Assembly: GCF_900103535.1 (NCBI RefSeq)
Contig: NZ_FNHQ01000006.1
Location: 54,666-118,665 of the forward strand
Origin: Megasphaera paucivorans
GTDB taxonomy: Bacteria > Bacillota > Negativicutes > Veillonellales > Megasphaeraceae
Direction of reading: 5' to 3'
Length of the DNA: 64,000 nt
This document shows, one piece after another, positions 54,946-62,695 of this stretch. Positions within the stretch are counted from its first letter, which is position 1; each line of letters begins with the position of its first letter. Below the pieces are notes generated by a model. The model saw only the letters and a program-made list of their open reading frames with translations, was not told the DNA's origin and made no database searches. A program made the translations under genes and the position numbers.

Positions 54946-56020
54946 TTCCTTCTTCTTTCATTAATTCTGCTCTCCTAGCCTCCGCCAACGCTTGTATGAA
55001 GTCATCCAAATCACCGTTGAGAACATTTTCCAATTTATAGAGAGTAAGATTTATGCGATGATCGGTAACACGCCCCTGCGGATAATTATAGGTTCGAATA
55101 CGTTCACTGCGGTCTCCTGTTCCTACCTGACTGCGCCTGGCTTCTGTTTCTTCCGCTTTGGCCTCCTGCTGTGCCTTATCAAACAATCTAGCCTTCAGCA
55201 CTCTTGTAGCTTTTGCTCTGTTTTCCATTTGAGACCGTTCATCTTGACATTCAACAACGATACCCGTAGGTATATGCGTCATACGTACCGCTGAACTTGT
55301 TTTATTAACATGCTGTCCACCCGCTCCGCTCGAGCGAAAATAATCAACACGAACATCATCCATATTTAAATCTACTTCTACGTCTTCCACTTCAGGAAGA
55401 ACTGCGACTGTCGCCGTCGATGTATGAATACGTCCTCCTGCTTCAGTCACAGGTACCCGCTGTACTCGATGGACACCTGATTCATATTTTAACTTACCAT
55501 ATACACCGGTGCCTTCTACTGAAAAAATAACTTCTTTAAATCCACCTAATTCCGGTGCATTGGAACTAATTAAACTTGCTTTCCATCCTGCCTGTTTTTC
55601 TATATATTTCGAATACATGCGAAATAAATCTCCTGCAAACAGTGCCGCTTCATCGCCACCGGCGCCACCGCGAATTTCCATAATAACACTTTTGTCATCT
55701 TGCGGATCTTTCGGCAGCATAAGAATATGCATCTGTTCTTCTAAATCAGATTGTTTTTTTTCAAGATCTGCCATTTCTTCTTTAGCCATCATAATCAGAT
55801 CGGCATCGCTGTCCTTATCATTCAAAATCTCCGTATCGCCTTTCAGAATTTCCGTTACCTCTTTATATTTACGAAAGGCTTCCACTATAGGGACTAAAGA
55901 AGCATGCTCCTTAGTAAGTTTCTGCCATTCCTCCTGCCGGGCAATAACATCCGGATCACTGATGCGCTGTTCAAGATCCATGAATTTATTTTCTACAGCC
56001 TGTACTTTATCAAAAAACAC
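54938..56020 (-). CDS. prfA: Peptide chain release factor 1
   Basis: 360-aa factor recognising UAA and UAG. GGQ motif [12 protein letters not shown], codon-reading [18 protein letters not shown] with a PxT-like tripeptide region upstream of it, and C-terminal [18 protein letters not shown] are all typical of RF1. Substrate of PrmC encoded next door. Confidence 0.97.
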   Translation of the reverse strand: MFFDKVQAVENKFMDLEQRISDPDVIARQEEWQKLTKEHASLVPIVEAFRKYKEVTEILKGDTEILNDKDSDADLIMMAKEEMADLEKKQSDLEEQMHILMLPKDPQDDKSVIMEIRGGAGGDEAALFAGDLFRMYSKYIEKQAGWKASLISSNAPELGGFKEVIFSVEGTGVYGKLKYESGVHRVQRVPVTEAGGRIHTSTATVAVLPEVEDVEVDLNMDDVRVDYFRSSGAGGQHVNKTSSAVRMTHIPTGIVVECQDERSQMENRAKATRVLKARLFDKAQQEAKAEETEARRSQVGTGDRSERIRTYNYPQGRVTDHRINLTLYKLENVLNGDLDDFIQALAEARRAELMKEEGNE

Positions 56021-56039
56021 GACCTATTCCTCTCTTTCT

Positions 56040-56972
56040 TTATCGTCCCGCTGCCGGAATTTTTTGTTGCATCACCGTATCTTCTTTCTTTTCAACTTCC
56101 TGCTCTTTTATTTCTGCCGGACGCGCAGCTTCCAATGCTCGTATCGCCACCTCGATTTGATCAGGATGCGGTTTTCGCGTTGTCAGCAGCTGCATCCATA
56201 AACCGGGTTTAAAAAGCAGCTGTACTATTGGATTTGTCGTCCGTGCTGCTAACCGGATCATTTCATAACTTAGTCCTGCAACAACTGGCATAAGAACAAT
56301 TCGAGATATAATTCTTTCAATTAAATTCGGCCATCCTAAAAACGCAAACACAAAAATAGATACTACCATAACAATCAAAAGGAAATTGGTACCGCAGCGA
56401 GGATGAAGCCGACTATGCTTCTGCACATTTTCTACCGTTAATTCTTCGCCTGCTTCATATGTCCAAATAGTTTGATGTTCTGCTCCATGATATTCAAATA
56501 CTCTTTGTATATCTTTCGTAAGTGAAATCGCCCATATATATAATAGAAATATAAGGAGACGCAATATTCCCTCTACTACGTTAAGCCGAAACGCACTATC
56601 CTCAACCCCGGGAATAAATTTAGCCCCATACGTGGGAATGATTAAAAAAAACACAATGGCTAATACCGTTGAAAATGCCATGGTGAGGCCAACCTGTACA
56701 TTACTCATCTGTTCTTCCTCTTCTCCCGATGCCTGAGCTGAGTAAGACAGACTTTTCATTCCGTAAACCAGTGACTCATATAAAGCAATCGTTCCACGAA
56801 TAAAAGGTTTTTTTAAAATTGAAAATCTATCCATAATAGAATAAATCCGATCTTTTTTGACAACAATCTCTCCTGAAGGTGTCCGTACTGCCGTCGCTAT
56901 ATATTCAGGTCCCCGCATCATAACACCTTCAATGACAGCTTGACCACCGACATATGTTGTTGGTTTACTCAT
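56040..56972 (-). CDS. DUF1385 membrane protein
   Basis: 310-aa protein of the DUF1385 family found between rpmE and prfA in many Firmicutes. TYVGGQAVIEGVMMRGPEY near the N terminus, four to five membrane segments, and FEYHGAEHQTIWTYEAGEEL with HSRLHPRCGTNFLLIVM are hallmark motifs. The His, Glu and Cys residues hint at a metal-dependent enzyme, but the function is not established. I start at ATG 56972 (MSKPTTY) after aaggagc. A Lys/Glu-rich tail ends the protein. Confidence 0.9.
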   Translation of the reverse strand: MSKPTTYVGGQAVIEGVMMRGPEYIATAVRTPSGEIVVKKDRIYSIMDRFSILKKPFIRGTIALYESLVYGMKSLSYSAQASGEEEEQMSNVQVGLTMAFSTVLAIVFFLIIPTYGAKFIPGVEDSAFRLNVVEGILRLLIFLLYIWAISLTKDIQRVFEYHGAEHQTIWTYEAGEELTVENVQKHSRLHPRCGTNFLLIVMVVSIFVFAFLGWPNLIERIISRIVLMPVVAGLSYEMIRLAARTTNPIVQLLFKPGLWMQLLTTRKPHPDQIEVAIRALEAARPAEIKEQEVEKKEDTVMQQKIPAAGR

Positions 56973-57001
56973 AGAAGCTCCTTCCTTCATAAACAAATAG
57001 A

Positions 57002-57021
57002 GCAGAGCATTTCTGCTCTGC
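57002..57021 (-). terminator. Small hairpin between rpmE and the DUF1385 gene
   Basis: gcagagca (57002-57009) pairs with 57014-57021 around a 4-base loop; on minus it is followed by tctatttgttt. It probably attenuates readthrough from rpmE. Confidence 0.5.
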
Positions 57022-57044
57022 CATTCCACTTGTACCACTGCTTA

Positions 57045-57251
57045 TTAAGCTTTCTTACCATATCTTCTGTTGAACTGTTCAATACGGCCACGAGCCTGAG
57101 CGGCACGTTGCTGGCCAGTAAAGAAAGGATGGCATTTAGAGCAAATTTCAACACGCAGTTCGGATTTAGTCGAACCAGTTTCAAATGTATTGCCGCAAGC
57201 GCAAGTCACTACAGCTTTACCGTACTTCGGATGGATTCCTTCTTTCACCAT
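57045..57251 (-). CDS. rpmE: 50S ribosomal protein L31
   Basis: 68-aa ribosomal protein. Zinc-type cysteines are in VTCACGNTF and [11 protein letters not shown], so this is the C+ zinc-binding form. Ends with [12 protein letters not shown]. First gene of the rpmE-DUF1385-prfA-prmC-tsaC string, with agaggtg upstream. Confidence 0.97.
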   Translation of the reverse strand: MVKEGIHPKYGKAVVTCACGNTFETGSTKSELRVEICSKCHPFFTGQQRAAQARGRIEQFNRRYGKKA

Positions 57252-57383
57252 TCACACCTCTTCTCATCAAACATACAAAACCTATGCTAAGATAGTATAT
57301 CATATTACCCCTAATTTGGCAAGAAAAATTGAACTTACAGCACGTCTTATTACTCCGCAGACGACCTTCAATGTATGCATAAA

Positions 57384-57413
57384 AAAGACCGGCTTCTCTG
57401 TTAACCGGTCTTT
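57384..57413 (-). terminator. Terminator of the 51-aa gene
   Basis: aaagaccgg (57384-57392) pairs with 57405-57413; on minus a run of T follows. It lies 14 bases after the stop of the small membrane protein gene. Confidence 0.75.
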
Positions 57414-57427
57414 ATGTACATAATTTA

Positions 57428-57583
57428 TTATGCATATTGGTGTTGTCTGTGTTCTTCTGCATCCTGCATATTTTTTTTGTCTTTTTTATACTGCATTGCA
57501 GAAACAGTGTCAATCGCAAACTGCCCCATAATAAAAACAATAATGGCACCCCAGCACACAGGATTGGAAATAAATGATAACAT
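57428..57583 (-). CDS. 51-aa single-span membrane peptide
   Basis: ATG 57583 follows aaggggggacaa (strong site, five bases away) and opens a 51-codon frame. The product starts MLSFISNPVCWGAIIVFIMG, giving one transmembrane helix (about residues 8-28), then a basic segment (QYKKDKKNMQ) and an acidic/His-rich end (DAEEHRQHQYA). A longer frame on the same strand (57412-57777) is out of phase with this site and looks spurious. Function unknown; it could be a small membrane regulator or a type I toxin-like peptide. Confidence 0.7.
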   Translation of the reverse strand: MLSFISNPVCWGAIIVFIMGQFAIDTVSAMQYKKDKKNMQDAEEHRQHQYA

Positions 57584-57834
57584 AATTGTCCCCCCTTTGA
57601 TTCATAATTGATTAATTTTGCTAAATCAATATACATTGGCTGCATATCATAATATATTGCGCTTATATGATAGTACCAAACACCGGGAAAGACAATAACC
57701 CAAATTATTATGTTGTTCTTTACATTAACAGATATGATATGTATAAAATGACAAAAATACATGCATAGTCTGGTCATAGACTTTACATGTATTTTTGCTG
57801 CCTCATTGGGAGTATGTTACATTCAATAATTACG

Positions 57835-58872
57835 TTAAGGAATAAGTACACATTTGCAGCATTCACCCGTCTTCATGAGCCGCAAACCTTCTTTAAATTC
57901 TGTCATTGGAAGTTTATGTGTAATAATGTTAGATAAATCAAGACCACTTGCCAGTAATCCCTTCGCTGTTTCCCAGTCCTGATACATTCGCCGCCCAGCT
58001 ATCCCTTTCAGCGTCAATCCGCGATATACAAATTCACTAAGTTCAAAAGACAGCTGCCTGTCCGATAGGCCAAGAACTGCTATTTTCCCCTCCGGCTTAA
58101 TATAAGTCAGGCTAGATTGAATAGCTCCAACATTTCCGGAAAAATCAAGGACAACATCAATAAGATTTCCGTCATTTGCCATCGGAACTGCTTTAGATAC
58201 CTCTTCTTCTATAGGATTAATAAGCACATCGGCACCCATTTCCAATGCTTTCTTCCCTCGGTCTGACACCGGTTCTATGGCAATAACCTTGGCAGCTCCG
58301 CATTTTTTTGCAACACTGGCTCCCATAGCACCAATAGGACCGCAGCCAATAACCACCACTGACTTTCCTGCAACGGGAAATTGTGTAGCAGCATGAACAG
58401 CCGCTACAAAAGGCTCCATGAGACTTAACACTTCCCAATTGGCAAACTTTTTAAATACAACAGCATTTTCTGCCGGTATGCATGCATATTCTGCCAAAGC
58501 TCCATCACGGCTCAAGCCAATGGTCCGCGTATGAGGGCATACATGTTCCTGTCCGTTATGACAAACATCACAAGTATGACAAACAATATGTGTCTCTGCA
58601 GAAACTGCATCTCCTATTTGAATTTGTGAAACTAATTCTCCTTTTTCCACAACTTCACCTGAAAATTCATGTCCGATAATCATCGGCGGAATCATACGAC
58701 TGCTGGCAAATTCATTCCAATTCATAATGTGGACATCCGTACCGCAAACAGCCACGGCATGAACTTTGATCAATATATCATTCGGTCCCACCTGCGGTAT
58801 CGGACGTTGCACAAGTTCAACATTTCCTACACCTGCTGCCGTTTTGACAACACATTTCATAATACCTTCCAT
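57835..58872 (-). CDS. tdh: Zinc-dependent dehydrogenase, threonine 3-dehydrogenase-like
   Basis: 345-aa medium-chain dehydrogenase. Catalytic zinc ligands are in VAVCGTDVHI and IIGHEFSGEV; structural zinc cysteines are in HIVCHTCDVCHNGQEHVC; the NAD motif is VVIGCGPIGAMGAS. The start (VGPNDILIKV) and the end (GLDLSNIITHKLPM) resemble L-threonine 3-dehydrogenase, but sorbitol/butanediol-type activity is possible. ATG 58872 is used, eight bases after aaggag; GTG 58881 lies in that site. Monocistronic. Confidence 0.82.
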   Translation of the reverse strand: MEGIMKCVVKTAAGVGNVELVQRPIPQVGPNDILIKVHAVAVCGTDVHIMNWNEFASSRMIPPMIIGHEFSGEVVEKGELVSQIQIGDAVSAETHIVCHTCDVCHNGQEHVCPHTRTIGLSRDGALAEYACIPAENAVVFKKFANWEVLSLMEPFVAAVHAATQFPVAGKSVVVIGCGPIGAMGASVAKKCGAAKVIAIEPVSDRGKKALEMGADVLINPIEEEVSKAVPMANDGNLIDVVLDFSGNVGAIQSSLTYIKPEGKIAVLGLSDRQLSFELSEFVYRGLTLKGIAGRRMYQDWETAKGLLASGLDLSNIITHKLPMTEFKEGLRLMKTGECCKCVLIP

Positions 58873-58935
58873 TGCTATCACTCCTTGCTATCATTATAAG
58901 ATACTGAAAATTGTAATCACTGTGCAAACTACACA

Positions 58936-59808
58936 TTAATGATGCACACACTCCTCCACCATAAGCCCGGCATGATAAGAACTGCGAACAAGAGGTCCGC
59001 TCACAACATGCTCAAAACCAATCCCTTTAGCAATCCGCTTATACATTTCAAATTTTCCGGGAGTCACATATTCTGCTACAGGGACATGCTTTAATGACGG
59101 TCTTAAATACTGTCCGATAGTCAATATATTTACGCCCGCTTCATGTAAATCATTACATACTTCTTCTATTTCCTCCTGGCTTTCACCCAATCCTACCATT
59201 ATTCCGCTTTTTACCAACGGTGGTTCACCATAATGTGCAGCATAACGCAGGACATCAATGGATTGCTGGTAATCGGCAATCGGTCTGATAGCGGAATACA
59301 ATCGAGGAACCGTTTCAATATTATGATTAAACACCGTGGGTTTTGCTTTTAAAACAATATTAAGAGCACTAACATTCCCCCGAAAATCAGGAGTAAGTAC
59401 TTCTATAGAAGTATCCGGACTACTATTTCGCACAGCAGCAATGCAAGCAGCAAATTGTTCTGCCCCGCCCCGAGGCAAATCATCACGTGTAACAGAAGTA
59501 ATAACTACATGTTTCAAGCCTAAATAAGCGGCTGCCTGCGCCAAATTTTCCGGCTCATTGGGATCTATCAAATCTGGTTTCCCTTTGGGAACTGCACAAA
59601 AACGACAGGCTCGTGTACAAACTCCTCCCAAAATAAGAAAAGTTGCAGTCTTATGACCAAAACACTCCCCAATATTCGGACAATCCGCACTTTCACAAAC
59701 CGTATGCAAATTCAGATTTTTTACAAGTTTTCTTACATTTTTGTATGTATCATCATTACAAACATGCTGTACCAGCCATTTCGGTTTTTCTAAAATTTTT
59801 TGTTCCAT
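58936..59808 (-). CDS. lipA: Lipoyl synthase
   Basis: 290-aa radical SAM enzyme inserting two sulfurs into octanoyl groups on lipoyl domains. The auxiliary cluster cysteines are in CESADCPNIGEC and the radical SAM triad in CTRACRFC; the C-terminal serine motif is in LVRSSYHAG. I choose ATG 59808 (MEQKILEKP), which follows ggggggat; this start lies inside the 3' end of lipB, an overlap of 53 bases. Confidence 0.95.
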   Translation of the reverse strand: MEQKILEKPKWLVQHVCNDDTYKNVRKLVKNLNLHTVCESADCPNIGECFGHKTATFLILGGVCTRACRFCAVPKGKPDLIDPNEPENLAQAAAYLGLKHVVITSVTRDDLPRGGAEQFAACIAAVRNSSPDTSIEVLTPDFRGNVSALNIVLKAKPTVFNHNIETVPRLYSAIRPIADYQQSIDVLRYAAHYGEPPLVKSGIMVGLGESQEEIEEVCNDLHEAGVNILTIGQYLRPSLKHVPVAEYVTPGKFEMYKRIAKGIGFEHVVSGPLVRSSYHAGLMVEECVHH

Positions 59809-60481
59809 ATAAATCCCCCCAATACGTGAAGTTACTATATGTATCATGCGGAAATACCGAAATAAATCCATCTTGCATAAGAGGTACAACCGTTTCCGCA
59901 GACATATGACAGTGTAATTCCCTGAGATTGGTTACCCCAAAATCAGTAATACCGCAGGGAATAATATGAGAAAAAAGTTCTAAATCATTACAAACATTTA
60001 ATGCTATGCCATGATAGGTAATCCAATGCTTTACACCGATACCAACAGCCGCTATTTTTTTATTTCCAACCCAAACTCCACTGTATAAAGCCTTGCGGCC
60101 AGCTGTAATACCCAAGCGCTTTAGGGTTCGGATAATACTTTCTTCTATCTGTTGAACATACCAATGAACATCTGTATTCCATTTTTTTAGATTTATGATG
60201 GGATAACATATGAGCTGCCCCGGATTATGACAAGTAATATCACCTCCGCGGTTCGTATGGAATAGATCTACATGGTGTATTTTCAGCCAATCGTCGGTTA
60301 CTAAAAGGTGCGTATCACCGCCATGCATGCCAATAGTAATAACCGGCGGATGCTCTATTATAAGAAATACGGCATCCCAAATCCCCTGCAAAACAAAATT
60401 TTTAGCCTGCCGCTGATATTCCAATCCAACATTATATGGCTGGCATCCTAAATAAATTGAACAAATTTTTCTTGTCATCAA
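59756..60481 (-). CDS. lipB: Octanoyltransferase
   Basis: 241-aa enzyme moving octanoyl from acyl carrier protein to lipoyl domains. RGGDITCHNPGQLICYPI, lysine in KKIAAVGIGVKHW and the catalytic cysteine in PCGITDFGVTNL are diagnostic. About 35 C-terminal residues after the core run over the start of lipA and look unconserved. First gene of lipB-lipA, divergent from the sigma-54 activator gene. Confidence 0.94.
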   Translation of the reverse strand: MMTRKICSIYLGCQPYNVGLEYQRQAKNFVLQGIWDAVFLIIEHPPVITIGMHGGDTHLLVTDDWLKIHHVDLFHTNRGGDITCHNPGQLICYPIINLKKWNTDVHWYVQQIEESIIRTLKRLGITAGRKALYSGVWVGNKKIAAVGIGVKHWITYHGIALNVCNDLELFSHIIPCGITDFGVTNLRELHCHMSAETVVPLMQDGFISVFPHDTYSNFTYWGDLYGTKNFRKTEMAGTACL

Positions 60482-60610
60482 TACGGCCTTCTTCCTGTTG
60501 CAGATTAAAAATCATGACATACTATTCATTTCCTATGCTTAAGTAATATAATAAATATAACTTATTCTATTCGCCTAATGCATAATTTTATACACGCATT
60601 GATCCAAATA

Positions 60611-60619
60611 TGATATAAT
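60611..60619 (+). promoter_or_regulatory. Extended -10 promoter of the activator gene
   Basis: tgatataat at 60611-60619 is an extended -10, 48 bases before the ATG at 60667. No good -35 seen. I found no -24/-12 sigma-54 site in the 185-base divergent gap. Confidence 0.5.
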
Positions 60620-60666
60620 AAATATAAATTTAATTTTAGCAGTGAAGAAATAAAGGAGGTTATATT

Positions 60667-62631
60667 ATGGTATCTGAACAAGATTGGAACACTTTTATGG
60701 AGACCGGTGAGGTTTCACCCACTATTCCCCCTATAGTTGTTCAGTCTTGGAACTATTGTCGTTCCATTAAGCTCAATCCCTTAAAAGGCTATAGCCAAGA
60801 AGTCGTCACGGGAAAAGCGTTTGAAGAAATTATGAGTCATAATAGTGAACTGCTCAAAATAGCTATACCGTTCGTACAACGTCTATTCATGGAAATGAAA
60901 GATTTTAAAAATAGTTCTTTTATTGGAGTCTTATCAGATAAAGATGGATATATATTAAAAACCATACTTCCTGCCCATGGCACGGACTTATCACACAGTC
61001 TTTATTATTCTGAAGGTCTGAGACAAACAGAAGAGTTGATCGGTACTTCGGCAATCAGCTTGGTACAAAAAACATTAAAACCCTTACAAGTAGCCGGCTT
61101 TGAACATTATTGCAAGATTCATCATAATACCTCCTGCTCAGCTGCTCCTATTATTGACGCAAGCGGTGAACTTGTCGGCGTTTTCAGTTTAGCCGGTCCA
61201 AAAGATAAAGTGAATTCTCATACATTAGGCATGGTTATTGCTACCGCTTCTGCTATTTCTAATTTAATGAAAGCTGATCAGGCTAATTCTACACTTTCCG
61301 AAAAAACAAATATGTATATGACAATTTTAGACTCTATGAATGACGGACTAATCATGCTGAATGCTAAGGGAATCGTACAATATATTAATCCGTTTGGAGC
61401 CAAAACTTTGCATATCGACCGAAGAAAAGCTATTAATAGACCGATTGATTCACTTGTCGATTTTGACCCTATCATCATGCATGCCTTACGTTCCGGTGTA
61501 GGATATACAGATCGCGAATTTTTTATCGAAACAAAACGCGGTACTCTCGACTTTGTTAAAACAGCAATCATTTTAAAGGATGACGACGGTATGACCACCG
61601 GAGCCATTGATATATTCCGGGAAATCAAACGTGTTAAGGATTTAATCAATAAAATTACGGGAGCTACTGCTAAATTTACCTTCGACGATATATTAGGAAA
61701 TGATTCTGCCTTGCTGGAAGCCATTCGTATGGCTAAAATCGCTGCTAACGGAAATGCCAATGTCTTGATTCAAGGAGAAAGCGGCACGGGAAAGGAACTG
61801 ATTGCTCAATCTATTCATCAAGCGAGCGCCCGGCATGATGGCCCGTTCATCGCTATCAACTGCGGTGCTATACCGCGAAACCTGGTAGAGAGCGAGCTTT
61901 TCGGTTATGAAGGCGGCGCGTTTACGGGTGCCAAAAGCAATGGACAAGCAGGAAAATTCGAACTAGCTCACGGAGGTACTATATTTCTTGACGAAATCGG
62001 TGATATGCCTCTAGAAATACAAGTTCAATTGCTCCGTGTACTGCAGGAACAACGTATTATGCGAATTGGAGGTACCCGTTATATTGATATCGATGTCCGC
62101 GTGCTGGCAGCTACTAATAAAGACTTAGCAGAAGGGGTCGCCAATGGGAATTTTCGTGCCGATTTATACTATCGGCTCAACGTACTGCCGATTACACTGC
62201 CGCCTTTACGTGAACGTCATTCTGATATTGTCTTATTAATAAATATGCTGCTGGAAAATAAATGCCAGCGTTTAGATATCCAAAGAAAACATTTTGATCA
62301 AGAATCTTTTGACATCATGCAAAAATATACTTGGCCAGGTAATATCCGCGAATTAGAAAATGTCGTAGAACGAATGATTTACACTTGTCCTCACGAAGTT
62401 ATTACCAAAGATTTTCTCCCTGCCAATATGAAAAAACAAGATACACCCCCTCCCAGCTGGTTAGGAGATAATATGACGTTAAAAGAATTTGAACATCGTT
62501 ACATCATGCAAGTATACGAACAATGCGATAAAAACATTTCTCAAACAGCAAAATCTCTTAATATCGGCAGAAACACACTATATTCAAAATTGAAAGAAGT
62601 CGATGAAAACATCTTAGTGGAAAACAATTAA
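60667..62631 (+). CDS. Sigma-54-dependent transcriptional activator, AcoR-like
   Basis: 654-aa activator. An N-terminal GAF-type sensor region (residues about 20-210, with LIGTSAISL and FEHYCKIHHNTSCSAAPI) is followed by a PAS domain (TILDSMNDGLIMLNAKGIVQ), an AAA+ domain with Walker A GESGTGKE, the sigma-54 contact GAFTGA, Walker B GGTIFLDEIGDMP, and a C-terminal Fis-type helix-turn-helix (NISQTAKSLNIGRNTLYSK). The architecture matches AcoR, the activator of acetoin dehydrogenase operons. Neighbouring lipB-lipA and lpd support control of a lipoate-dependent dehydrogenase. Ribosome binding site aaaggagg. Confidence 0.88.
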   Translation: MVSEQDWNTFMETGEVSPTIPPIVVQSWNYCRSIKLNPLKGYSQEVVTGKAFEEIMSHNSELLKIAIPFVQRLFMEMKDFKNSSFIGVLSDKDGYILKTILPAHGTDLSHSLYYSEGLRQTEELIGTSAISLVQKTLKPLQVAGFEHYCKIHHNTSCSAAPIIDASGELVGVFSLAGPKDKVNSHTLGMVIATASAISNLMKADQANSTLSEKTNMYMTILDSMNDGLIMLNAKGIVQYINPFGAKTLHIDRRKAINRPIDSLVDFDPIIMHALRSGVGYTDREFFIETKRGTLDFVKTAIILKDDDGMTTGAIDIFREIKRVKDLINKITGATAKFTFDDILGNDSALLEAIRMAKIAANGNANVLIQGESGTGKELIAQSIHQASARHDGPFIAINCGAIPRNLVESELFGYEGGAFTGAKSNGQAGKFELAHGGTIFLDEIGDMPLEIQVQLLRVLQEQRIMRIGGTRYIDIDVRVLAATNKDLAEGVANGNFRADLYYRLNVLPITLPPLRERHSDIVLLINMLLENKCQRLDIQRKHFDQESFDIMQKYTWPGNIRELENVVERMIYTCPHEVITKDFLPANMKKQDTPPPSWLGDNMTLKEFEHRYIMQVYEQCDKNISQTAKSLNIGRNTLYSKLKEVDENILVENN

Positions 62632-62639
62632 AAAGTTAA

Positions 62640-62685
62640 AAAGAGCGCCTTACAGCTGCAATAATGAAGTTGTAAGGCGTTCTTT
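62640..62685. terminator. Terminator between the activator gene and lpd
   Basis: aaagagcgccttaca pairs with tgtaaggcgttctt across 62640-62685 with one G-U; T-rich on plus. Shared by the two convergent genes. Confidence 0.75.
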
Positions 62686-62695
62686 CTGTCACGGT

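Noticed and set aside
57412..57777. 121-codon minus-strand frame
   Set aside because: It overlaps the 51-aa gene out of phase; the strong ribosome binding site and terminator fit the smaller frame, and the long frame's product has no coherent domain.
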